Below, piece by piece: positions 34,491 through 43,326 of a stretch of 64,000 nt of DNA. Numbering within the stretch: position 1 is the first letter of the stretch; each line of letters starts with the position of its first letter. The DNA comes from Betaproteobacteria bacterium (GTDB lineage Bacteria; Pseudomonadota; Gammaproteobacteria; Burkholderiales; Burkholderiaceae_C). Under the pieces are notes generated by a model. It saw only the letters and a program-made list of their open reading frames with translations, was not told the origin of the DNA and did not search any database. The stretch is from positions 496,001-560,000 of the forward strand of contig JADIZZ010000003.1 in NCBI GenBank assembly GCA_016704535.1, written 5' to 3'. The translations under genes and the position numbers were made by a program.

Positions 34491-36308
34491 ATGTCCGACG
34501 AGACCCTACGCCTGCCGAGCGCCAACCCCAGCGCCTTGCCCCCGGGCACCCGCCTGGGGGAGTTCGAGGTGCTGAGCGTGTTGGGGGTCGGCGGTTTCGG
34601 CATTGTGTACCTGGCCTTCGATCACGCACTCGAGCGCGAGGTGGCGGTGAAGGAGTACATGCCGGCCTCGCTCGCCGAGCGCACCGCGACCTTGCACGTG
34701 TCGGTGCGTTCGCAGTCCGACGCCGACACCTTCGCGCTGGGCCTGCGTTCCTTCGTCAACGAGGCGCGGCTTCTGGCCCGCTTCAATCACCCGTCGCTGC
34801 TGAAGGTGCACCGCTTCTGGGAAACCAACGGCACCGCCTACATGGCCATGCCCGTGATGCGCGGTCGCACCGTCAAGGAGACCCGCGCCGAGATGCTGCA
34901 GCCCCCCGACGAGGCCTGGCTGCGCGCGCTGCTCACGCCGTTGCTGGGCGCCATCGAGAATCTGCACTCCGAGGGTGTCTACCACCGCGACATCGCGCCT
35001 GACAACATCCAGATCGAACCCGACGGCCACCCCGTGCTGCTCGACTTCGGCGCCGCGCGCCGTGTCATCAGCGACAAGAGCCAGACGCTCACCGCAATCC
35101 TGAAGCCGGCCTACGCCCCCATCGAGCAATACGGCGAGGCCGGCGCGGTGAAGCAGGGCCCGTGGACCGACTTCTACGCGCTGGGCGCCACGCTGCACTA
35201 CCTGCTGCTGAACCGTCCGCCGCCGCCGGCCACGGCACGTGCCGTGCACGACGAGGTCTCGGCGCTGACCCCCGAGGCCTGCCCGGGCTGCAGCGAGACC
35301 TTCCTGCGCACCATCGACTGGATGCTGGCACCGCGGCCGGCCGACCGCCCGCAGAGCGTGGCAGCGCTGCGAGAGGTGCTCGACGGCCACGCCAACCCGC
35401 CGCGACGGCGGGTCGAAACCCAGCCGCCCCCGTCCCAGTGGGACCGCAGCGTGGTGCTCGATCCCGCACAGGCGACGGTCGCCATCGCGCCTCGGACCAT
35501 ACCCGCGCCACCGCCCGTTCCAGCGTCACTGGCTGCCTCGAGCGCGCCGGAGATCAATGACGACCGCACTCGCGTGCTGCCGCCGGTGTCGAGACCGCCG
35601 CCGCGCGCGGCCGCCATGTCGACGATGCCAAAGGACGCCGCGGCGTCAGCGGGCAGCCGCCCGAAGTGGCTGCCGCTGGCCGCCGGTGCGGCGGTCGTGG
35701 CCTTGGCGGCAGTGGCGTTTGCGCTGTGGCCGCGTTCACCGACCGTGGTGGTGGCCGACGCTACACCGGTAGCGGCTTCGGCCGCGGCGCTCGAGGCGCC
35801 CAACGCAGTGCCGAGCCCCACCGTCAATGCGGCCCCGGCGAGCGCACGGCATGAATCCGCAGCCACCACCGTCGTCGTGCCCGACGGGCCAGGGTCACCG
35901 GTCACCCAGTCCGTGGCGCCCCCGCCGGCCGCACCGCTGGCTACACCACCGGTGGTCGTGAAGGCGCCGGACCCCAAGCCGCCAGCCACCGTGCGGCAGT
36001 CGCCGCCAATGACGACGTCCCAGCCGTACGCCGCGCCTGCGCCGGCCGCGACCCGATTGCCCGAGCCCTCGCGCACGGCCCAGCCTGAGCCGTCACGCTC
36101 GCCACCTGCAGCCAATGGGCCGCCCGCGGCGGCAGCGGTGCAACCGGCCCAGCCTGCCGTAGCCGCCGGCCCCGAGGCCAAGTGCGGCGGCCGTAACCCG
36201 TTGCGTTACTTCGTCTGCATGGAGCGCGAGTGCCTGCGCTCGGGGCTTGCCGGTCATCCTGACTGCGTGAAGTGGCGCGCAGAAGCGCGGTCCGAGTCAC
36301 GCAACTGA
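34491..36308 (+). CDS. Membrane-anchored serine/threonine protein kinase
   Basis: 605 aa. The kinase domain (about 20-300) has GVGGFG at 32-37, Lys54 (VAVKEY), HRDIAPDN (165-167 for HRD, with Ala in place of the usual Lys), DFGAAR (D185) and APIEQYG. A Pro/Thr-rich linker follows, then one transmembrane helix (about 393-414). The extracytoplasmic part is Pro/Ala-rich and ends in a Cys-containing tail (CGGRNPLRYFVCMERECLRSG). The kinase would be cytoplasmic with the tail in the periplasm. Signal and substrates are not visible. Confidence 0.85.
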   Translation: MSDETLRLPSANPSALPPGTRLGEFEVLSVLGVGGFGIVYLAFDHALEREVAVKEYMPASLAERTATLHVSVRSQSDADTFALGLRSFVNEARLLARFNHPSLLKVHRFWETNGTAYMAMPVMRGRTVKETRAEMLQPPDEAWLRALLTPLLGAIENLHSEGVYHRDIAPDNIQIEPDGHPVLLDFGAARRVISDKSQTLTAILKPAYAPIEQYGEAGAVKQGPWTDFYALGATLHYLLLNRPPPPATARAVHDEVSALTPEACPGCSETFLRTIDWMLAPRPADRPQSVAALREVLDGHANPPRRRVETQPPPSQWDRSVVLDPAQATVAIAPRTIPAPPPVPASLAASSAPEINDDRTRVLPPVSRPPPRAAAMSTMPKDAAASAGSRPKWLPLAAGAAVVALAAVAFALWPRSPTVVVADATPVAASAAALEAPNAVPSPTVNAAPASARHESAATTVVVPDGPGSPVTQSVAPPPAAPLATPPVVVKAPDPKPPATVRQSPPMTTSQPYAAPAPAATRLPEPSRTAQPEPSRSPPAANGPPAAAAVQPAQPAVAAGPEAKCGGRNPLRYFVCMERECLRSGLAGHPDCVKWRAEARSESRN

Positions 36309-36476
36309 GACCCGTGACGCCGCTGCGCTGCGGGTGAAGCGCGATGACGCCGGAGGCCCTTTGGCGCTACGCCGTGGGCTGTCATGGCCGGAGCCCGCCT
36401 TGCCGACGCCGGACGATGCCGGGTCAGCAGGGAACACGCGGCAGGCGGCACCCGCGGCGGGCTGCGCGGCGCCTCG

Positions 36477-36974
36477 TCAATGCGCCGCCACCAGGGCCAG
36501 CGCGCGTTGCAGCGCGCGGGCGTCGTTGCTGGCCCGGTGCCGCGTCAGCCCCAGTTCGGCCACAGCGTCGCGGCGGGCTTGGTCGAGTTGGGCCAGGTGG
36601 TCCTCGTCGAGCAGTGCCCCCACCGACTCGAGCTTGAAGCTCGGGCTGAAGCCCGCCTCCTCGAACAGCGCCGCCAGCCAGGCGTAGTCGTGCGCCCAAC
36701 CGTCGCAATAGACGGTGCGGCCCTCGAGGTCGCGGTTCAACGCCAGCGCCACCTCGCGGGCGTCGCGGCCGTGGGTAGCCAGCAGGCTGCGCGTGATGCC
36801 GTGCACCTGCTCGGCGCCAGCGTCCCAGTGGGTCCACTCGGCCGCCGGCCGCACCAGCATGCACGCCGCGCGGCCGTCGGGAAGCACGTAACCCACCTCG
36901 ATGGGGTAGCTGCTGCGGCCGAAGCCCGAGGCTTCGATGTCGAGCACGCAGGGCAGGGCGTTGAGGGTAGGCAT
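36477..36974 (-). CDS. 3'-5' exonuclease-like protein (DEDDh fold)
   Basis: 165 aa from ATG 36974. LDIEASGFG (Asp and Glu of motif I), the mid-sequence WAHDYAWLAALFEEAG (motif II Asp region) and HRASNDARALQRAL (His and Asp of motif III) give a DEDDh exonuclease pattern such as DnaQ or polymerase-associated proofreading domains. No polymerase partner is adjacent. The substrate, DNA or RNA, cannot be told. The start chosen opens on MPTLNALPCVLDIEASG. Confidence 0.78.
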   Translation of the reverse strand: MPTLNALPCVLDIEASGFGRSSYPIEVGYVLPDGRAACMLVRPAAEWTHWDAGAEQVHGITRSLLATHGRDAREVALALNRDLEGRTVYCDGWAHDYAWLAALFEEAGFSPSFKLESVGALLDEDHLAQLDQARRDAVAELGLTRHRASNDARALQRALALVAAH

Positions 36975-37092
36975 GGGGCTTACGTCAGGCTGACCGGCGA
37001 TTCTTGCGGCGCCGCAAGGAGCGTGCCGCTGCGCGGCTGCGACTTGTTGCCGCCTTGCGGGGTGCCGCGGCGGCCGGCGGCCACAATCGGCC

Positions 37093-37431
37093 ATGTCCGA
37101 AGACAGCCAGATCGTCGTGCCGCCGTCCTTCGTGGCGCTGTTCGTGCCGCCGGGACGCGTCAAGCCGACGGCGGGGCGCGACGAGATCGCCAGCCGCTAC
37201 GAACTCTGCGAGGACCTGGCGCAGATGCTCACCGAGCAGGCGACGATGAAGAAGTGGGATCTGGGCATCACCGAGGACGACGTGCTGGAACGCATCGAGC
37301 GCGGGCTTCAGGCCGAGGGTGGGGTGGTGAACGGGACCGAGGCGCGCTGGATCGTGCGCCGTCTGGCCGAACTGCTGGGCTGGCCCGATCCCGGCCCGGC
37401 CATCGACCCCGGCGGTATCGACGCCGCCTGA
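37093..37431 (+). CDS. Conserved small protein of unknown function
   Basis: 112 aa, mostly helical and acidic, with IVVPPSFVALFVPPGR near the N-terminus and SRYELCEDLAQML and LGITEDDVLERIERGL in the middle. CACAAT stands five bases before the ATG. Similar short proteins in related bacteria are sometimes labelled ATPase with chaperone activity, but no P-loop is visible here, so I do not repeat that name. Divergent from the exonuclease gene. Confidence 0.65.
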   Translation: MSEDSQIVVPPSFVALFVPPGRVKPTAGRDEIASRYELCEDLAQMLTEQATMKKWDLGITEDDVLERIERGLQAEGGVVNGTEARWIVRRLAELLGWPDPGPAIDPGGIDAA

Positions 37432-37460
37432 AGCACGGCCTCTGGCCGGCGTGGCGCCGT

Positions 37461-38147
37461 TCAGCCGTCTGTGGCGCGCGTGAACTCCAGCGCCACGCCC
37501 GCGCGGTGCCACATCGCCGCAATGAGAAGGAAGCCCAGCACGAAGATCAGCGAACCCCACCATTCGGTGACGTTCTCGACCCGCGCCTTGAGCGCATCGT
37601 CGAACAACGCGGCAACGATCGCGTTGCCAATGCCCAGCAACGGCAGGGCCACCGCCATCGCGACCACGGACCTCCCCTGCCAACGCGGCAGCGGCCACGT
37701 CGCAACCGCCGAACGCGCCAACACCGCGCGGCCCAGCAGCAACAGGCACAGGCAGGTGAAGCCGAAGTACACCACCGTGCCGTACTGGCGCAGCCAGCGG
37801 TAGACCTGCCCTTCGGTGCCCAGGAACGTGGCGTAAAGCACCAGCGCCACGCCGGCCATCACGCCCAACGGCACGAGCAGACGCACGCCGCGTTCGGCGC
37901 GGCCATGGGCCGGCTGCAGCCAGTGCGCAGCCAGCAGCCACACCAGCGCCTGCAGCGTGGCGGCAGGCACCATCAGCACCTGAAAGACCAGGTTCGGCAG
38001 CCCATGGCGCGCTGCACGGCTCACCGACACGCAACCATCGATGAGCGGGTTGCAGGCCGGAACCATGCCTTGCTGCATCGACAGCGCCATGGCGCTCAGC
38101 GCCGCCACCAAGGGCAACAGCCCGGCGAGCAGCGCCAGCGGCCACAA
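37461..38147 (-). CDS. Integral membrane protein, possibly frameshifted at the start
   Basis: About 228 aa with six hydrophobic helices and CNPLIDGCVSVSRAARHG in the first loop. The only in-frame start found is TTG at 38147. In another frame an ATG at 38175, two bases after the stop of the MipA relic, reads MQDSRPLDRV. A single-base change would join it to this protein, so either the TTG is real or the start is broken. No family assigned with confidence. Confidence 0.6.
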   Translation of the reverse strand: MWPLALLAGLLPLVAALSAMALSMQQGMVPACNPLIDGCVSVSRAARHGLPNLVFQVLMVPAATLQALVWLLAAHWLQPAHGRAERGVRLLVPLGVMAGVALVLYATFLGTEGQVYRWLRQYGTVVYFGFTCLCLLLLGRAVLARSAVATWPLPRWQGRSVVAMAVALPLLGIGNAIVAALFDDALKARVENVTEWWGSLIFVLGFLLIAAMWHRAGVALEFTRATDG

Positions 38148-38177
38148 CGCGATCGAGCGGTCGGCTGTCCTGCATCG

Positions 38178-38312
38178 TCAGAACCCGTACACGAGCCCGG
38201 CCGACAAGCCCAAGCCGTTGCGATCGGCGGTGAGCGGGCTGCGCGCCGCCGCGCCCACCAGTCGCGAGGCGTTGGCACCGTGGAAGGCCGCCCATGGCGG
38301 TGCCAGTTTCAT
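38178..38312 (-). pseudogene. C-terminal relic of a MipA/OmpV-type outer-membrane beta-barrel
   Basis: About 40 codons ending ...SRLVGAAARSPLTADRNGLGLSAGLVYGF-stop. The terminal strand ending in an aromatic residue and the SPLT..R....AGL.Y.F pattern match the end of MipA/OmpV barrels (MltA-interacting protein). Upstream coding sequence is absent; the fragment abuts the end of the preceding gene. It is a decayed remnant. Confidence 0.5.
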
Positions 38313-38755
38313 TCGAGGCGGTGGCCGCGTGCGCGCAGCAACAGCAGGCAAGCGATGAAGCCGACGCCGGCCGAGAGGAAGAAGAAGCCCGTGGCATAGA
38401 CCGCCGGCGGCGTGTCGGCGCTGCGGCTGACGAGCAGGCAGGTCAGGCCGGTGACCGTGCCCACCATCGCCAGCAGTTGCAGCGGACGCACGGTGGCCAT
38501 GAAGCGGTTGTAGGTGCCGGGCGTGAAGTGGCCGTCGACACTGTCGCGGATCTGCTTCATGTCCAGCGGGTGACCGCGCATCCACAGCGGCAGCGTGCCG
38601 GCGAAGAAGGCCGGCAGTGCCAGCGTCACCCAGCCCTTGAGGTCGGGCGCGAAGCCACCGGGCAGCGGCATGCCGGCCAGCGACAGGCCCTGGCGCACGG
38701 CGATGACGAGCATGGCGGCCCAGAGCAGGGCAGCGAAGATACGGGTAGGGGTCAT
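38309..38755 (-). CDS. Small integral membrane protein of unknown function
   Basis: 148 aa from ATG 38755, with four hydrophobic segments and two short charged loops (RGHPLDMKQIRDSVDGHF and LLRARGHRLE at the end). No known domain. It precedes the MipA relic and follows the transporter genes without a shared operon signal. Confidence 0.6.
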   Translation of the reverse strand: MTPTRIFAALLWAAMLVIAVRQGLSLAGMPLPGGFAPDLKGWVTLALPAFFAGTLPLWMRGHPLDMKQIRDSVDGHFTPGTYNRFMATVRPLQLLAMVGTVTGLTCLLVSRSADTPPAVYATGFFFLSAGVGFIACLLLLRARGHRLE

Positions 38756-38810
38756 GGTCGGACGGCGGACGGGGGGACTGCCCGGCATTCTGACCGTGCC
38801 GGCGCAGCGG

Positions 38811-39638
38811 TCAGCGGGTCATCCAGCGCCGTGCGCCGTAGCTGAGCGCATCCACCGCCGCCACCAGCACCAGCATCGCGCCCAGGATGGTGGCCGTCTT
38901 GCCCATGTGGAACAGCCCCATGTGGAAGGACAGCAACTGCCCCAGCCCGCCTGCGCCCACCACGCCCAGCACGGCGGCGGCGCGGATGTTGTTCTCCCAG
39001 CGGTAGAGCGTGTAGCTCAGCAGTTGCGGCAGCACCTGCGGCAGGGTGGCGTAGAGGAAGACACGCGCCTTGCCCACGCCCTGCGCGCGCAGCGCGTCGG
39101 CGGGCCCGGCAGGCGCGTTCTCCAGCGCCTCGGCGAAAAGGCGGCCGAGCACGCCGGTGGTGTGCAGCGCCAGCGCCAGCGTGCCGGCAAAAGGCCCCAG
39201 CCCGGCGGCGATGAGCAGCAGCCCGGCCCACACCAGTTCAGGGATGGCACGCAGTGCGTTCAGCAGCAGCCGCGTAGCGCCGCGGCCGGGCGCGCTGTCG
39301 TCGCTGTGCAGGCGACTGGCCGGCAGCGCCAGCAGCAGCCCGCCGGCGGCGGCCAGCAGCGTGCCCAACGCCGACATCGCCAGCGTTTCCCAGGTGCCCA
39401 CTGCCACCTTCTGCAGGAAGGCCGGCGAGGTGTCGGGCGGGAAGAATTCGGCGCCGAAGCGGCCCATGCTGCGCGCCGCGTCCAGCGACAGGAACTGGCC
39501 CCACTGCAGGTCCAGGCTCCAGAAGCTGGCCACCACCAGCGCCCCGAGCGCGGCTGTGAACCAGCAGGCCTTGCAGCGCGCGTTGAACAGCGGCGGCGGC
39601 AGCTTGTAGGGCAGGTTGGCGGCGGGGCGCGGGTCCAC
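38811..39638 (-). CDS. phnE: PhnE-type ABC permease 2 (candidate selenium-oxyanion transporter)
   Basis: 275 aa from GTG 39638, which has GAAGG at good spacing; TTG 39644 is the alternative. About six helices with the inner-membrane permease EAA-like loop (AEALENAPAGPADALRAQGVGKARVFLYATLPQVLPQLLSYTLYRWENNIR). A second permease lies directly upstream. Such doubled permeases occur in PhnCDE-like importers for phosphonate, phosphite or, near selD-type genes, putative selenate. The gene context here favours selenium. Confidence 0.85.
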   Translation of the reverse strand: MDPRPAANLPYKLPPPLFNARCKACWFTAALGALVVASFWSLDLQWGQFLSLDAARSMGRFGAEFFPPDTSPAFLQKVAVGTWETLAMSALGTLLAAAGGLLLALPASRLHSDDSAPGRGATRLLLNALRAIPELVWAGLLLIAAGLGPFAGTLALALHTTGVLGRLFAEALENAPAGPADALRAQGVGKARVFLYATLPQVLPQLLSYTLYRWENNIRAAAVLGVVGAGGLGQLLSFHMGLFHMGKTATILGAMLVLVAAVDALSYGARRWMTR

Positions 39639-39648
39639 GGTCAAGCCT

Positions 39649-40491
39649 TCAGCCCAGGGACTTGCGCAGACCCGCGCTCACGCGGTCGGCCAGCGCCACC
39701 AGCGCAACGAAGACGGCCAGCATCGTGAAGACCTCGCCCCCGTGGAACATCTTCATCGAGTTGTCCATCTCCTGGCCCAGCCCGCCGGCGCCGACGAAAC
39801 CCAGCACCACGCTGCTGCGGATGGCGCATTCCCAGCGGTAGACGGTGTAGCTCGTCAGCTCGGCCGCGTTCTGCGGCAGCAGGCCGTAGAAGAAGGCCTG
39901 CAGGCGCGAACTGCCGTTGCGCAGCAGCGTCTGCGTGGCGTGGCTCTCGCCGCTTTCCAGGATCTCGCCGTAGACCTTGCCCAGCATGCCGCCGTAGGTG
40001 AGTGCAATGGCCAGCACGCCCGCCGTCGGGCCCAGGCCGACGACACGCACGAAGACCAGCGCCCACACCAGTTCGGGCACGCTGCGCAGCAAGATGAGCA
40101 GTCCGCGCACCGCCTGGCGCAGCCAGAAGGGGCCAGTCGCCATGCGGCCCGACAGCGCCGACACCGACAGCACGCGTGTCGACAGCAGCGTCAGCGGCAG
40201 CGCGATCAGCAGCGCCAGCGTCATGCCGGCGGTGGCGATGGCCACCGTGCGCCAGGACGCGCGCGCCACCATGGCCAGGAACTCGGGCGCGTGCGCGGGC
40301 GGCAGGAAGGTGGCGAGGAACTGGCCGGTGACCTTGAGGTTCGCGGGTTCGAACAGCGTCCAGGGCCTGAACTCGGTGGCCACCATCAGCGGCCAGAGCA
40401 GCACGAGGCCGGCGCCGAGCCAGAACACACGCGACAGCCAGGCCGGGTCGCGGTCTGGCGCCGGTAAGGTGGCGCGGGGTGCGAGTTCCAC
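39649..40491 (-). CDS. phnE: PhnE-type ABC permease 1 (candidate selenium-oxyanion transporter)
   Basis: 280 aa with a GTG start at 40491. Six helices and the conserved loop YGEILESGESHATQTLLRNGSSRLQAFFYGLLPQNAAELTSYTVYRWECAIRSSVVLGFVGAGGLG. It is close kin to the second permease. It follows the ATPase gene by 12 bases, giving binding protein, ATPase, permease, permease on one strand. Confidence 0.87.
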   Translation of the reverse strand: MELAPRATLPAPDRDPAWLSRVFWLGAGLVLLWPLMVATEFRPWTLFEPANLKVTGQFLATFLPPAHAPEFLAMVARASWRTVAIATAGMTLALLIALPLTLLSTRVLSVSALSGRMATGPFWLRQAVRGLLILLRSVPELVWALVFVRVVGLGPTAGVLAIALTYGGMLGKVYGEILESGESHATQTLLRNGSSRLQAFFYGLLPQNAAELTSYTVYRWECAIRSSVVLGFVGAGGLGQEMDNSMKMFHGGEVFTMLAVFVALVALADRVSAGLRKSLG

Positions 40492-40503
40492 GACCGGCAG
40501 CCT

Positions 40504-41337
40504 TCAGCGGCAGTGCATCGCCACCGGCGCTGGCGCCGCTGGCGGGTTGTCGTCAGCCGGCGGCGGGGCGCCCAGCAGTTCGTGTTCGTGCTGTGCGTAC
40601 AGACGCTCCAGCTTGTCGCGCGTGACTTCGGCCGCCGGCAGATCGAAGGCCAGCCGACCATCGCGCAGCGCCACGATGCGCGGGAAGTTCGCCAGCGCCA
40701 CGTCCACCTGGTGCAGCGTGGCCACCAGCGTGACGCCGCGCGAGCGCGCCTGCTGCACCAGCGTCTGCACGGCCTGGCGCGAGCGTGTGGGGTCCAGCGC
40801 CGAGAGCGGCTCGTCCACCAGCCACAGCCCGGCTGGCGCCAGCAGCGCGCGCGCCAGCCCCACACGCTGGCGTTCGCCGCCCGAGAGGCGGTCGACACGC
40901 TCGAACAGCTTGTCGGCGAGGTCGAAGGACTCCAGCGCCGCATGCGCCGCCGGGATGTCGCTGGGATAGAACAGCGAACGCAGGCTGGCCAGCAGCCCCA
41001 TCGCCGGCAGCCGCCCGGCCAGCACGGCGGTGACGACACGCTGACGCGGCGGCAGCGGTGGCACCTGCGGCGCCAGGAAAAGGCGACCGCGCAGGCGCTG
41101 CAGCGCGCGCCGCGTCAAGCCCCACGGGTTCTGACCATCGACCTGCACGGTGCCGGCGCTGGGCGGCAGCGCGCAGGCCAGCACCTGCAGCAGCGTGGTC
41201 TTGCCGGCGCCGGATGGGCCGATCACCGCCACGTGTTCGCCGGCGGCCACCTGCAGCCGCAGCGGCTGCAGCGCGGGCGCAGCACCCGGCCGTGCCGCCG
41301 GGTGGCGCGCGGCGACGCCGTCGAGTTCGAGCTTCAC
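40504..41337 (-). CDS. phnC: PhnC-type ABC transporter ATPase (candidate selenium-oxyanion transporter)
   Basis: 277 aa with a GTG start. Walker A GPSGAGKTTL, signature LSGGERQRVGLARAL, Walker B LWLVDEPLSALD and the switch His (VATLHQVDVAL) are all in place. It energises import through the two permeases. It is encoded 19 bases after the binding-protein gene. The link to selenium rests on the neighbouring egtD/sen genes, not on the ATPase itself. Confidence 0.92.
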   Translation of the reverse strand: MKLELDGVAARHPAARPGAAPALQPLRLQVAAGEHVAVIGPSGAGKTTLLQVLACALPPSAGTVQVDGQNPWGLTRRALQRLRGRLFLAPQVPPLPPRQRVVTAVLAGRLPAMGLLASLRSLFYPSDIPAAHAALESFDLADKLFERVDRLSGGERQRVGLARALLAPAGLWLVDEPLSALDPTRSRQAVQTLVQQARSRGVTLVATLHQVDVALANFPRIVALRDGRLAFDLPAAEVTRDKLERLYAQHEHELLGAPPPADDNPPAAPAPVAMHCR

Positions 41338-41356
41338 GCGCGCTGCAGCCGCAGGC

Positions 41357-42223
41357 TCAGATCAGCCCGGCGCTGCGGCCGGCGGCCTCGATGCCCTTGT
41401 AGTTCTCGACCGAGGTCGGGATGTAGCGCGTGGCGCGGTTGAGCTGCAGGATCTCCTTGCCTTCGGGCGTGGCGGGGTCGATGTCGAGCAGCGCCTTCTT
41501 CACCTTCTCGCGCAGGTCGGCAGGCATGTCCGCGTGCACCGACCAGTTGTAGTTGAAGAACGGCGGTGTCGTGAAGAAGACGTCGACGGCCTTGGTGTCG
41601 ACCTTGTTCTCGGCGACGAACTTCTTCCACACCGTGATGTCGAGCGCCGCGGCGTCGACCTTGCCGCTGACGACGCTGGCAATGGTGGCGTCGTGCGCGC
41701 CGCTGTAGGCGATGCGGCGGAAGTCCTTCTCCGGGTTGATGCCGGCGTTGAGCAGGTTGCTGCGCGGCATCAGGTGGCCCGAGGTGCTGCTCTGCGAGCC
41801 GAAACTGACCTGCTTGCCCTTCATGTCGGCCAGGGTCTTGATGCCCGAGCCGGTCTTGGCGATGAACACCGACTGGAACTTGGTGTCCTCCTCGCGCTGC
41901 GCCAGCGGAATGATCTTGCCGCCCGAGCGGATGCTGGCCTGCACGAAGGTGAAGCCGCCGAACCACACCAGGTCGACCTTCTTGTTGACCATCACCTCCA
42001 CCGCCGCCGGGTAGTCGCTGACCGGTGTGAACTCCACCTTCATGCCCAGCTTCTTCTCGAGGTAGGCAGCGATGGGGCCGAACTTGCGGGTCTGCTCGGT
42101 CGCGGCCTCTTCGGGAATGGTGGTGACGCGGAAGACCTGCTGGGCCTGCGCCAGGCCGCAAATCGCGAGCACGGCGCTACCCAGAATGGCACGGCGGGTG
42201 GCCGAGGAAACAAGCTTGATCAT
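41357..42223 (-). CDS. phnD: PhnD-type periplasmic binding protein (candidate selenate/selenite binder)
   Basis: 288 aa with a cleavable signal peptide (ending ...AICGLAQAQ). It shows the PhnD/phosphite-binding fold: FGPIAAYLEKKLGMKVEFTPVSDYPAAVEVMVNKKVDLVWFGGFTFV, then SSTSGHLMPRSNLL and SGAHDATIASVVSGKVDAAALDITVW. Its closest described class, as I recall, is the putative selenate ABC binding protein found near selenophosphate synthetase genes. GGAGT precedes the ATG. Divergent from egtD, so transport and assimilation may share a promoter region. Confidence 0.82.
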   Translation of the reverse strand: MIKLVSSATRRAILGSAVLAICGLAQAQQVFRVTTIPEEAATEQTRKFGPIAAYLEKKLGMKVEFTPVSDYPAAVEVMVNKKVDLVWFGGFTFVQASIRSGGKIIPLAQREEDTKFQSVFIAKTGSGIKTLADMKGKQVSFGSQSSTSGHLMPRSNLLNAGINPEKDFRRIAYSGAHDATIASVVSGKVDAAALDITVWKKFVAENKVDTKAVDVFFTTPPFFNYNWSVHADMPADLREKVKKALLDIDPATPEGKEILQLNRATRYIPTSVENYKGIEAAGRSAGLI

Positions 42224-42359
42224 CGAGGACTCCGGGGAGTTTGGAACGGGTTTGGGGGCCTTGGCGCGCCAGGTGCCCGGCACGACCGTGACCACGCCGC
42301 ACTGCTAGAGTGCGCCGCAAAGCCACGGGCCCGCCGCAACCGGCCGGCAACACGACACG
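42224..42359. promoter_or_regulatory. Divergent promoter region between the transporter and egtD
   Basis: 136 bases. A plus-strand -10-like TAGAGT lies at 42306-42311, about 49 bases before the egtD ATG. A small inverted repeat CTCCGGGGAG is at 42231-42240, just before the binding-protein gene. No clear -35 or operator is seen. Confidence 0.35.
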
Positions 42360-43322
42360 ATGAAGTCCCCAGAGTTCCTGCAGATCCACCGCGTCGACGA
42401 TGCCGTGCTGGCGCACGAGGCAGCCGAGGGATTGCGCGCCACCCGCGCCCACGTCTCGCCCAAGTTCTTCTACGACGCGCTGGGCTCGCGGCTGTTCGAT
42501 GCCATCACCGAGCTGCCCGAGTACTACCCCACGCGCACCGAGGCCGCCATTCTGTCGCAGAACGGCGCGGCCATCGCCGACGCGGTGTTGTCGGCCACCG
42601 GCCCCGCGCCGACGATGGTGGACCTGGGCGCGGGCAGCTGTGCCAAGGCGGCGCGGCTCTTCGGCGCGCTGGCGCCGCGGCGCTACGTGGCGGTGGACAT
42701 CTCGGTGGACTACCTTCGCCAGGCGCTGACCACCTTGCAGCGTGAACACCCGGCGATGTCGCTGGTCGGCGTCGGGTTGGACTTTTCGACGCGACTGGAA
42801 CTGCCGGCAGCCTTGATCGATGGCCCGTCGCTGGTGTTCTACCCGGGCTCGTCGATCGGCAACTTCGCGCACGACGAGGCGCTTCGCCTGCTGCGCGAGG
42901 CGCGCACCACAGCGGCTGGTGGCGCACTGCTGATCGGCGTCGACCTGGTCAAGCCGGTGGCGGTGCTGGAGGCGGCGTACGACGACGAGTTGGGTGTCAC
43001 CGCGGCCTTCAACCTCAACCTGCTGAGCCACGTCAACCGCCTGCTGGGCACCAACTTCCACGTGCGCGACTGGCGCCACGTGGCCTTCTTCGACGTGACC
43101 GCATCGCGCATCGAGATGCACCTGGAAGCGCGCCGCACGCTGACGGTGAAGTGGCCCGGCGGCGAGCGCAGCTTCCGCGCGGGCGACCGCATCCACACCG
43201 AGAACTCGGCCAAGTGGCAGCCCGATGACTTCGAGGTATTGCTGCGCCAGGCCGGTTTTGCCGGTGTACGGCGCTGGACCGATGCGCAGGGCTGGTTCGC
43301 GGTGTTTCTGGCAACGGGCTGA
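42360..43322 (+). CDS. egtD: L-histidine N-alpha-methyltransferase (EgtD)
   Basis: 320 aa. SAM motif I VDLGAGS (residues 87-93), the histidine-binding region YYPTRTEAAIL, FYPGSSIGNF and TAAFNLNLL are the EgtD signatures. It makes hercynine (trimethylhistidine), the shared precursor of ergothioneine and selenoneine. No EgtA, EgtC or EgtE sits beside it. It converges with the senA homologue, whose stop is only four bases away. Together with senABC this supplies the carbon scaffold for selenoneine. Confidence 0.95.
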   Translation: MKSPEFLQIHRVDDAVLAHEAAEGLRATRAHVSPKFFYDALGSRLFDAITELPEYYPTRTEAAILSQNGAAIADAVLSATGPAPTMVDLGAGSCAKAARLFGALAPRRYVAVDISVDYLRQALTTLQREHPAMSLVGVGLDFSTRLELPAALIDGPSLVFYPGSSIGNFAHDEALRLLREARTTAAGGALLIGVDLVKPVAVLEAAYDDELGVTAAFNLNLLSHVNRLLGTNFHVRDWRHVAFFDVTASRIEMHLEARRTLTVKWPGGERSFRAGDRIHTENSAKWQPDDFEVLLRQAGFAGVRRWTDAQGWFAVFLATG

Positions 43323-43326
43323 GCGC

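Noticed and set aside
38811..42223. Reading the transporter as a phosphonate importer
   Set aside because: Families fit, but no phosphonate-degrading gene is nearby and the selenium genes are; kept as selenium candidate with the older symbols.
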